From the NCBI GenBank assembly GCA_023434535.1, contig JAEYSR010000037.1, positions 1 to 5,856 of the forward strand: a stretch of DNA of 5,856 nt. The letters are read 5' to 3'. The notes under the pieces were generated by a model, which was given only the letters and a program-made list of their open reading frames with translations, was not told the origin of the DNA and made no database searches. A program made the position numbers and the translations under genes. This document shows positions 1 to 5,065 of the stretch, in pieces. Position 1 is the stretch's first letter. Each line of letters starts with the position of its first letter. The DNA comes from Actinomycetes bacterium. GTDB taxonomy: Bacteria > Actinomycetota > Acidimicrobiia > Acidimicrobiales > Microtrichaceae.

Positions 1-1
1 G

Positions 2-214
2 GACACCCCCGAGAACGGCGCGGTGTGGACCGTCGAGCGGACGCGACGCAACCTGGTCAGCCGCTCCGGCCCCCACACGATGTGGGCCGGCGTCGCCTGC
101 TACCCGGCCCACGCCTTCAGCGCGGACGAGCTGATCGACCAGGCCCGCGTGGCGCTCGACACCGCACAGGAGTGGAACCAGGACCGCATCGAGGTCGCCG
201 TCGTCGAGGGCTGA
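2..214 (+). CDS. C-terminal end of a GGDEF-like (diguanylate cyclase-type) protein, 5' partial
   Basis: The reading frame is open from the left edge and ends at TGA 212-214, leaving 70 residues. The fragment resembles the last part of a GGDEF domain. A strand with W-A-G-V-A-C-Y-P matches the family's S-I-G-V-A-x-Y-P. It is followed by a helix, S-A-D-E-L-I-D-Q-A-R-V-A-L-D-T-A, that matches the usual D-x-L-hydrophobic-x-x-A-D-x-A-L-Y-x-A-K pattern, then N-Q-D-R-I in place of G-R-N-R-V. Several conserved positions differ (AD to AR, LY to LD, AK to AQ), so this may be a divergent or non-cyclizing copy. The G-G-D-E-F signature and any sensor domains lie outside the window, so activity cannot be judged. 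It converges on the CoA-transferase gene with only 15 bp between stops and no visible terminator. An unrelated alpha/beta-fold domain remains possible because only about 45 informative residues are present. Confidence 0.62.
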   Translation, partial: DTPENGAVWTVERTRRNLVSRSGPHTMWAGVACYPAHAFSADELIDQARVALDTAQEWNQDRIEVAVVEG

Positions 215-229
215 GGACCGGCGGGACCG

Positions 230-1444
230 TCAGTCCCTGCTGTCGAGCTCACTCCGGACCGCCGTGCCGTCCAGCTCCCTCCGGACCGCCGTGCCGTCCA
301 GCTCCCTCCGGATCGCCGTGTCGTCCAGCTCCCTCCGGATCGCGGTGCCGTCGGCATCGAGCTCCCGGCCCGGCCACCGGACGCGCCCCGGCGTCGCGCT
401 GAGGCGGGCCACGACGTCCTGCATGGGGAAGCCGTCGACCTCGACGATCGCCTTGCGGTCGACGAAGTGCGGATCGGTGGCGATGTCGGCCATGTCGTAC
501 ACCGGCGCCACTGCGGCCTGAGCTGCCTCGAACTGCTCGAGCACCTGCTCCATGGTCCGCTCGGCCATCCACTCCGACATCCGGGCGTCGATCTCCGCCC
601 GGTGCGCGGCCCGACCCGAGAAGTCGACGAACCGGGCGTCGTCGCCCAGCCCGATCAGGTCCATGACCCGGGCGGCCACGGAGTCGGCGCTGGAGGACAC
701 CGCCACCCACCGGCCGTCGGAGGTCCGGTACGTGTTCCGGGGGACCGTGTAGGGGATGCCGGCCCCCAGCCGCTCCTGGACCTGACCGAGCAGGCCGTAC
801 AGCGGGACGAGCGGTCCCATCATCTGCAGCATCGACTCGACGAGGTTCACGTCCACGACCTGACCGACCCCCGAGTGCAGGGCGACCATGGTGGCGAACG
901 CCGCGACGATGGCGGTGACCTCGTCGGTCAGGGCGATCGGCGGGAGGAGGGGTTGGCCGTCCGGCTCGCCGTTGATCGCCGCGAAGCCCGACAGCGCCTC
1001 GGCCTGCGTCGCGAAGCCCGGCCGCCCCTTGTACGGACCCGTCTGGCCGAAGCCGGTGACCCGGGTGATCACGAGGCCCGGGTTCGTCCGGTGCAGCTCG
1101 TCGGGGGCGAGCCCGAGGCGCTCCAGCGTGCCGGGCCGGAAGTTCTCCACGAGCACGTCGGCGGAGTCGACCAACCGCCGCATGACCTCGAGGTCGTCGG
1201 GATCCTTGAGGTCGAGCGCGATCGTCCGCTTGTTGCGGCTCACGATCTTCCACCACATGCCCTGGCCGTCGGTAGGGTCGCTCCAGCCCATGCCCCGCAC
1301 GCTGTCCCCCGACGGCGGCCTCTCGACCTTGATGACGTCCGCGCCGTAGTCGGCCAGGTAGCGGGCGCATCCCGGCCCCGCAATCACGGTGGCCAGGTCC
1401 ACGACTCGGAGGTCGGCCAGCGGCCCGGGCGAGGCGTCGATCAC
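230..1444 (-). CDS. CaiB/BaiF family III CoA-transferase
   Basis: This 404-residue protein matches the usual length of family III CoA-transferases, which move CoA between acids or act as racemases in some branches. Family hallmarks are the opening L-A-D-L-R-V-V-D-L-A (9-18), Y-G-A-D-V-I-K-V-E (33-41), R-N-K-R-T-I-A-L-D-L-K (70-80), V-L-V-E-N-F-R-P-G (97-105), G-F-G-Q-T-G-P-Y (131-138), Q-A-E-A-L-S-G-F (147-154) and a C-terminal R-W-P-G (356-359). Where most members have a catalytic Asp in a G-[FY]-D motif, this protein has G-F-A (143-145). The start is GTG at 1444; its first four bases (GTGA) overlap the TGA of the upstream phosphoesterase, which suggests translational coupling, and no Shine-Dalgarno is visible. 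The longer open frame upstream of 1444 reads through that gene out of frame and is not coding. Residues after about 360 are repeats of R-E-L-D-G-T-A-V-R encoded by a 27-bp tandem repeat. The family assignment is strong; the substrate is unknown. Confidence 0.93.
   Translation of the reverse strand: MIDASPGPLADLRVVDLATVIAGPGCARYLADYGADVIKVERPPSGDSVRGMGWSDPTDGQGMWWKIVSRNKRTIALDLKDPDDLEVMRRLVDSADVLVENFRPGTLERLGLAPDELHRTNPGLVITRVTGFGQTGPYKGRPGFATQAEALSGFAAINGEPDGQPLLPPIALTDEVTAIVAAFATMVALHSGVGQVVDVNLVESMLQMMGPLVPLYGLLGQVQERLGAGIPYTVPRNTYRTSDGRWVAVSSSADSVAARVMDLIGLGDDARFVDFSGRAAHRAEIDARMSEWMAERTMEQVLEQFEAAQAAVAPVYDMADIATDPHFVDRKAIVEVDGFPMQDVVARLSATPGRVRWPGRELDADGTAIRRELDDTAIRRELDGTAVRRELDGTAVRSELDSRD
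242..349. repeat. 27-bp in-frame tandem repeat, four copies, at the 3' end of the CoA-transferase gene
   Basis: Four contiguous 27-bp units lie at 242-268, 269-295, 296-322 and 323-349. By hand alignment, adjacent copies differ at two positions each. A diverged fifth element with a 6-base insertion follows at 350-370. The unit is a multiple of three, so it keeps the frame and encodes R-E-L-D-[GD]-T-A-[IV]-R on the minus strand. The first, diverged element (R-E-L-D-A-D-G-T-A-I-R, residues 360-370) sits where family members normally have their C-terminal helix. This suggests that the native end was duplicated to extend the protein by about 30 residues. Confidence 0.92.
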
Positions 1445-2496
1445 CGGGCCACCATGGCGAAGCAGCGGTCCGACAGCTCGCCCCGGGCGTAGCGCTCGTA
1501 GGTCCCGGCGAACATGTGGCGGGTGCGTTCGCTCCAGGCCAGGCCGACCGGATCGGTGATGCGGCGGTGCACCTGCAGGACCATGCCGTCGTAGACGCGG
1601 TACTCCGCCCACGAGCCCGGGTAGTCCTTGACCGTCCCGACCTCCACGAACGGGACGTCCTCGACGCCGGGCAGACCGGTCCGCCGGTTGCGGTGCGTGT
1701 GGCCGGCGAAGTAGCCGAGCAGTCGGGTGCGCCGGGCGAACACGTCGGCCAGCGCCTCGGTGTCGTCGGGGACCAGGCCGAAGACGTCGCCGCGGCGGCG
1801 CTCGTCCGACGGGTCCCAGACGGGGTGGTGGCCGAACACCATGACCGGCCGGTCCGCCCGCTGGCCCAGCTCGTCCAGCCAGTCCAGCTGGTCGGCGTCG
1901 AGGTGGCCGTTGATCGTGCGGTCCCGCGAGGTGTCGAGCACCGCGAGGACGACGCCCGGGAGCTCGACCTCCTGGGTCGGCCACGCCCCCCGCTGGAGCT
2001 CGTGGTAGCTCTCGTGGTTGCCGCGCACCCACGTCAGCCGATCCCCGAACGCGCCGCCGTACACCTCCAGGAACCGGTCCACCTGCTCGTCCGTGCCGTC
2101 CGATGTCACGTCGCCCTTGACCACCACGGCGTCGGGCTCCCACGCCGACATGTCCGCGACGACCGCCGCGTTCATCGTCTCGGGATAGGGGGGCTCACCG
2201 GGTCCGACGGAGTACGTCTCCCAGTCGACGCCGTCGATGTGGCCGCACACCGTCTCGCCGAAGTGGACGTCGTTGGCGGTGGCGACCCGGGCCAGGAGCT
2301 CCCCGCGCCGGGGCAGCGTGCGCACCTCCACGTCGTCGACCACGACGGATGTGTCGGGTGCCAGGCCGGTGCGCCGGACCGAGTGGGGACCGCGGAACAC
2401 GACGACCTCGTCGTCGGCCACGGTCATCACCTCGGGCGCGACGACGTCGGGCACAGGGGGTTCCTCGACCGTCCCGACCGGCAGTGCGTCCGCCAC
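1441..2496 (-). CDS. Calcineurin-like metallophosphoesterase
   Basis: This protein of about 351 residues carries the full set of dimetal ligands of the calcineurin-like phosphoesterase fold: N-D-V-H (Asp76, His78), K-G-D (Asp129), G-N-H-E (Asn160, His161), F-G-H-H (His223/His224) and A-G-H-T-H (His266, His268). A beta-rich N-terminal stretch (about 25-70, containing R-T-G-L-A-P-D-T) precedes the catalytic domain and resembles the small N-terminal domain of some secreted-type phosphatases. No signal peptide or membrane segment is visible, so it is probably cytosolic. It is the first gene of a two-gene unit and shares GTGA with the CoA-transferase start. I chose GTG 2496 because a minus-strand TATCCT box (2509-2504) ends 7 nt before it, as in leaderless actinobacterial genes, and third-position G/C bias begins about there. 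Alternatives are GTG 2421, which has a good Shine-Dalgarno, ATG 2427, and ATG 2541/2559, which would overlap the divergent promoter. The substrate (phosphomonoester, diester or cyclic nucleotide) cannot be told. Confidence 0.88.
   Translation of the reverse strand: MADALPVGTVEEPPVPDVVAPEVMTVADDEVVVFRGPHSVRRTGLAPDTSVVVDDVEVRTLPRRGELLARVATANDVHFGETVCGHIDGVDWETYSVGPGEPPYPETMNAAVVADMSAWEPDAVVVKGDVTSDGTDEQVDRFLEVYGGAFGDRLTWVRGNHESYHELQRGAWPTQEVELPGVVLAVLDTSRDRTINGHLDADQLDWLDELGQRADRPVMVFGHHPVWDPSDERRRGDVFGLVPDDTEALADVFARRTRLLGYFAGHTHRNRRTGLPGVEDVPFVEVGTVKDYPGSWAEYRVYDGMVLQVHRRITDPVGLAWSERTRHMFAGTYERYARGELSDRCFAMVAR
2426..2433 (-). promoter_or_regulatory. Candidate Shine-Dalgarno for an alternative internal start (GTG 2421) of the phosphoesterase
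   Basis: On the minus strand the bases GAGGTGAT are an 8-base complement to the usual 16S 3' tail (ATCACCTC). GTG 2421-2419 follows with 8 nt between the GAGG core and the start codon. It is the only strong Shine-Dalgarno-like match I found ahead of a plausible start in the window. If used, it would give a 326-residue protein that still keeps the whole N-terminal domain. The upstream codons back to 2496 show coding-like third positions, so this may be chance or a secondary start. Confidence 0.3.
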
Positions 2497-2503
2497 GTCG
2501 CCG

Positions 2504-2509
2504 AGGATA
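2504..2509 (-). promoter_or_regulatory. Candidate -10 box of a leaderless promoter for the phosphoesterase/CoA-transferase operon
   Basis: The minus strand reads TATCCT from 2509 to 2504, matching the actinobacterial -10 pattern TANNNT. It is followed by seven bases (CGGCGAC) and then GTG at 2496. The 7-nt spacing places the expected transcription start on the G of the start codon, as in leaderless mRNAs. I see no convincing -35 TTG at 16-19 bp. Confidence 0.5.
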
Positions 2510-2522
2510 TGGCCATCGTCCG

Positions 2523-2538
2523 CCGATGACGTCGTTGG
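2523..2538. promoter_or_regulatory. Imperfect 16-bp dyad between the divergent promoters, possible operator
   Basis: The 16 bases centred on GACGTC (2528-2533) are symmetric at six of eight position pairs. The dyad sits between the two candidate -10 boxes, covering roughly the -15 to -35 region of both promoters, where a dimeric regulator could control both directions. Imperfect dyads of this size arise by chance in GC-rich DNA and no regulator gene is adjacent, so this is a suggestion only. Confidence 0.25.
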
Positions 2539-2544
2539 CATGGG

Positions 2545-2550
2545 TAGCGT
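2545..2550 (+). promoter_or_regulatory. Candidate -10 box of a leaderless promoter for the alpha/beta hydrolase
   Basis: TAGCGT fits TANNNT and is followed by exactly seven bases (CGCCGAC) and ATG at 2558. This mirrors the arrangement on the opposite strand. It implies that transcription begins at the A of the start codon. No Shine-Dalgarno precedes the ATG, which is consistent with leaderless initiation. No clear -35 element is visible. Confidence 0.5.
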
Positions 2551-2557
2551 CGCCGAC

Positions 2558-3370
2558 ATGGGCCCTTCGACCAGCGGCACCACACACGTCAACGGCGCCG
2601 ACATCTACTGGGAGCGCTCCGGCTCCGGACCGCGCCTCTTCTTCGTGAACGGGTCGGGAGCGACGCTGGCGGACGTGCAGCTGCTGCTCGCTCCCCTCGC
2701 CGAGCGGTTCGACGTCCTGGCCCACGACCACCGGGGCATGGGCCGGTCCTCCGCTCCTCCCGGACCGACGACCATGGCCGACTACGCGGGCGACATCGCC
2801 GGCCTGCTCGACGCCACGGGCTGGGACGACTGCGCGGTGATGGGAGTGAGCTTCGGCGGCATGGTCGCCCAGGAGTACGCCGTGACGTGGCCCGACCGGC
2901 TGGACCGGCTGGCCCTCATGTGCACCTCCCCGGGCGGCGAGGGCGGGGCGTCGTATCCCCTCGACCAGCTGGCCGAGCTCCCCGTGGAGCAGAGGATCGC
3001 CGTCGGCACGACCCTGCTCGACACCCGCTTCACGCCCGACTTCCTGGCCGCCCACCCGGACCAGCAGGGCTTCGTCGACCTGTTCGCGGCCGGCCAGACC
3101 CAGGAGCGGACGCCCGAAGCAGCTGACGGCGCCCGACGGCAGCTGGAGGCGCGGAGCCACCACGACGTGTGCGACCGCCTGCACCTGATCACATGCCCGA
3201 CCCGGGTGGCCAGCGGTCAGTTCGACGGGATCGCCCCGCCGGCCAACGGGGCCTACATCGCCGAGCACGTGCCCCACGCCGAGCAGCGCCTGTACGACGG
3301 CGGGCACATGTTCTTCGTCCAGGACCCGACGGCGCTGCCCGAGACGCTCGACTTCCTGTCCGGCAGCTGA
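2558..3370 (+). CDS. Alpha/beta hydrolase (enol-lactonase/esterase-like)
   Basis: This 270-residue protein has the length and order of a classic single-domain alpha/beta hydrolase. It shows an oxyanion-side strand and loop F-F-V-N-G-S-G (28-34), H-D-H-R-G-M-G-R-S (56-64), the nucleophile elbow G-V-S-F-G-G with Ser98, a likely acid Asp223 in S-G-Q-F-D-G, and His250 in G-G-H-M-F-F. The triad is therefore complete. The layout resembles 3-oxoadipate enol-lactonases and related esterases, but many hydrolases, haloperoxidase-like proteins and C-C hydrolases share it, so no substrate is assigned. ATG 2558 is preferred because a -10-like TAGCGT ends 7 nt upstream; ATG 2540 would add six residues (M-G-S-V-A-D). 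No signal peptide is seen. The gene is transcribed divergently from the phosphoesterase operon and ends 72 bp before the convergent flavoprotein gene. Confidence 0.9.
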   Translation: MGPSTSGTTHVNGADIYWERSGSGPRLFFVNGSGATLADVQLLLAPLAERFDVLAHDHRGMGRSSAPPGPTTMADYAGDIAGLLDATGWDDCAVMGVSFGGMVAQEYAVTWPDRLDRLALMCTSPGGEGGASYPLDQLAELPVEQRIAVGTTLLDTRFTPDFLAAHPDQQGFVDLFAAGQTQERTPEAADGARRQLEARSHHDVCDRLHLITCPTRVASGQFDGIAPPANGAYIAEHVPHAEQRLYDGGHMFFVQDPTALPETLDFLSGS

Positions 3371-3410
3371 CCCTCCCGGTCCCGGGCGCCCGACCACCCA
3401 GTCCCCGACG

Positions 3411-3455
3411 ACTCAGCCGCCAACCACTCAGCCGCCGACCACTCAGCCGCCGACC
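3411..3455. repeat. 15-bp tandem repeat spanning the stop codon of the flavoprotein gene
   Basis: Three contiguous 15-bp units lie at 3411-3425, 3426-3440 and 3441-3455; the last two are identical and the first has one difference. A decayed copy (11 of 15 matches) precedes at 3396-3410. On the minus strand each unit reads V-V-G-G-stop in the frame of the flavoprotein gene, so the true stop (3445-3443) is followed by two further in-frame TGA codons at 3430-3428 and 3415-3413. The array occupies most of the 72-bp convergent intergenic gap (3371-3442). Confidence 0.9.
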
Positions 3456-4858
3456 ACTCTGGCCAGCCGGCGGTCCCAGGAGCGGAGGCCGTCGAGGTCC
3501 ACCTCTGCCGGCGACGCGGCGCCGAGCCGGGCGGCGACGCCGCAGCGCGCCAGCCACGGCACCATCGCCCGGGCCAGTCCCGGATCGCGGGCGTAGGCCC
3601 GCGCCGCACCGGCGGCCTGGGCGGCCGACGGCTCGCTCCAACGCTGCTCCAGTCCGGATGCACCCATGTCCGCGGAGAAGAGCCCGCTCGCGAACATGCG
3701 CCGGACGCCGTCGGAGCCGATCGCGCTGCTGCACCGGCGGAAGGCGTCGTAGGCGGCCAGCGTGCCGCCGAGCTCGCGGTGGTAGGCGTGCTGGTAGGCC
3801 CACAGGGCCTGGGTCGAACCCGGGTCGGTCGTCCCGGCCACCTGCTCGGCGAGCACCGTGCCGGCGATGAGGCCGGTCCCGATCCCGCTGCCGTGGGCGG
3901 GGAACACCTGGCACGCGGAGTCGCCCACCAGGGCCACGCCACCCGCGCCGAGCCGGGCGTACGGGCGACGCAGAGGGATCAGCCCGTCGCCGCCGTAGAC
4001 GGGTGGCCCGATCCAGGGCTGGCGGGCGAGGAACCGGTCGAGGATGCTGCGGCCGCTCCCCCACCGGCCCGACGCGATCGCTCCGGTCAGCACCGACACC
4101 CGGTCCAGATCGCCGCCGATGCCGACGGCCAGCGCCGAGAAGCCGCCGTCGAGTCCGACCCAGGTCACCCCGTCGCCGATGCGCCCGCCGTGGAGCTCCT
4201 GGAACCGGCGCGCACCGTCGGCGTCGTCGACCTCGAACATGAACTGGCTGGCGGTGCAGAGGAGGTCCCGTCCGACCGGCGGACACCAGTCCGCCAGAGC
4301 GGGGACCTGCGAACGGAGCACACCGCGGCGCCCCGCAGCGTCCACGAACAGGGCGGCCTCGAGCCGCACCCCGGTTCGTTCTGTCGCGCCGTCATCCACG
4401 CCTGCACCGTCGGGTCCCGGGCCGTCGGCGTCCGCGAGGGGAACGTCGACGCGGATCGAGCGCACCCGATCGTCGGCGACGTCGACGGTCAGGTCCCGGG
4501 CCCGGTCGACGAACCCCACTCCCTCGGCCCTGCAGAGCGCGACCAGGCGGTCGTTCAGCCGGCGCATGTCGGCGTGGACGGTGGGCGACTCGACCACCAC
4601 CGGCCCGACGTCCCCCGGGCCGAGGAGCAGGGTCCGACCCGAGGCGGGGTGGACCTCGTCGGTCGTGGGCGGGGCGATGCCCGCCCGCGCGTACTGCCAG
4701 GCCAGGACCCCGTTGTCCCAGCGGGCGCCGCCCTCGCCCAGCCGGCGGGACTCCGCGACGGTGACGTCGAGCCCGCGGCGGGCCAGCTGCAGCGCGGCGT
4801 TCAGCCCCGCCGTGCCGGCCCCGACGACCACGACGTCGGACTGCACGATCGACGCCAC
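3443..4858 (-). CDS. FAD-dependent oxidoreductase (geranylgeranyl reductase / flavin monooxygenase-like fold)
   Basis: With a GTG start at 4858 the protein has 471 residues. It opens with an FAD-binding Rossmann motif: strand S-D-V-V-V-V, G-A-G-T-A-G (13-18), then an acidic Glu36 at the end of the second strand. A middle F-V-D-A-A-G-R-R-G (171-179) matches the family's D-A-x-G-x-x-S/G segment. G-V-A-L-V-G-D-S (307-314), followed by P-A-H-G-S-G-I-G-T-G (320-329), is the second FAD-binding G-D motif. I-P-L-R-R-P (294-299) just before it recalls geranylgeranyl reductase and cyclase relatives. A Gly/Asp-rich stretch (about 140-165) looks like a flexible insertion. The substrate is unknown. The gene follows the carboxylase epsilon subunit after 22 bp, so it is probably cotranscribed with it. 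No Shine-Dalgarno is visible; TTG 4864 and GTG 4846 are alternative starts. A longer frame to 4981 would overlap the epsilon gene and is unlikely. Confidence 0.85.
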   Translation of the reverse strand: MASIVQSDVVVVGAGTAGLNAALQLARRGLDVTVAESRRLGEGGARWDNGVLAWQYARAGIAPPTTDEVHPASGRTLLLGPGDVGPVVVESPTVHADMRRLNDRLVALCRAEGVGFVDRARDLTVDVADDRVRSIRVDVPLADADGPGPDGAGVDDGATERTGVRLEAALFVDAAGRRGVLRSQVPALADWCPPVGRDLLCTASQFMFEVDDADGARRFQELHGGRIGDGVTWVGLDGGFSALAVGIGGDLDRVSVLTGAIASGRWGSGRSILDRFLARQPWIGPPVYGGDGLIPLRRPYARLGAGGVALVGDSACQVFPAHGSGIGTGLIAGTVLAEQVAGTTDPGSTQALWAYQHAYHRELGGTLAAYDAFRRCSSAIGSDGVRRMFASGLFSADMGASGLEQRWSEPSAAQAAGAARAYARDPGLARAMVPWLARCGVAARLGAASPAEVDLDGLRSWDRRLARVVGG

Positions 4859-4880
4859 GGCCAACGGAGAGGCGCGGGGA

Positions 4881-5063
4881 TCAGTGCGGGCGACCGCGCA
4901 CGACCGGCACCGGCTTCGACCACCAGCGTCCGGACCAGCGCCAACGCGACACCCGGTCGGGTGCCACCTCGCCGCCCGCACGCGGGAGCCCGCACTCGAT
5001 GGCCGCGACGATCGCGGCGGCCTCCTCGGCGGTGGGTTCGGGGTCGATCCTCACGGATGCCAT
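4881..5063 (-). CDS. Acyl-CoA carboxylase epsilon subunit
   Basis: This small gene encodes 60 residues. ATG 5063 begins two bases after the TGA of the carboxyltransferase gene, a spacing typical of translational coupling. The product has the family's shape: a short N-terminal strand, then a helix with P-E-P-T-A-E-E-A-A-A-I-V-A-A-I (8-22), a polar linker, and a Trp/Arg-rich tail (R-W-R-W-S-G-R-W-W, 40-48). In Streptomyces and Mycobacterium, epsilon subunits of this kind bind the acyl-CoA carboxylase complex and raise its activity. The assignment rests on size, the N-terminal helix pattern and its position directly behind the beta subunit, because these proteins are poorly conserved. The tail is unusually rich in Trp (four in eight residues). 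It is easily missed because it lies inside a longer frame open to 5570 that shadows the beta gene. Confidence 0.75.
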   Translation of the reverse strand: MASVRIDPEPTAEEAAAIVAAIECGLPRAGGEVAPDRVSRWRWSGRWWSKPVPVVRGRPH

Positions 5064-5065
5064 CG

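Noticed and set aside
242..349. CRISPR-like array
   Set aside because: The 27-bp units are directly contiguous with no unique spacers and lie in-frame within a coding sequence.
25..402. Collagen-like plus-strand product with repeated C-R-P-A-P-S-G blocks
   Set aside because: The pattern comes from reading the 27-bp repeat of the minus-strand CoA-transferase in another frame, and it overlaps the GGDEF-like gene in a different frame.
467..1492. 341-codon plus-strand open frame antisense to the CoA-transferase
   Set aside because: The opposite strand encodes a clear family III CoA-transferase. The plus-strand product is Arg/Val/Asp-rich with no recognisable motif, as expected of a shadow frame in GC-rich DNA.
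1445..2143. Upstream extension of the CoA-transferase frame, giving 637 residues
   Set aside because: This stretch reads the metallophosphoesterase gene out of frame and is an Arg/Pro/Gly-rich product. The conserved CoA-transferase sequence begins right after GTG 1444.
1516..2529. 337-codon plus-strand frame antisense to the phosphoesterase
   Set aside because: No motifs are visible, and the minus strand has all metallophosphoesterase metal-binding motifs in order.
2539..2560. Overlapping divergent start codons in two CATG palindromes (2539-2542, 2557-2560)
   Set aside because: CATG always yields ATG on both strands. The minus-strand starts there would place coding sequence over both candidate promoters, and GTG 2496 fits better.
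3378..3395. Hairpin terminator in the convergent gap (GGTC...GACC around a CGGGCGCCCG palindrome)
   Set aside because: The outer stem is only four pairs with mismatches inside, the palindrome leaves no loop, and no T-run follows on either strand.
2195..3397. 400-codon minus-strand frame antisense to the alpha/beta hydrolase
   Set aside because: It is low-complexity Arg/Gly/Val-rich and spans two real genes and the divergent promoter region.
3189..4286. 365-codon minus-strand frame overlapping the flavoprotein gene
   Set aside because: It is an alternate frame of the flavoprotein gene, dominated by Arg, Pro and Gly.
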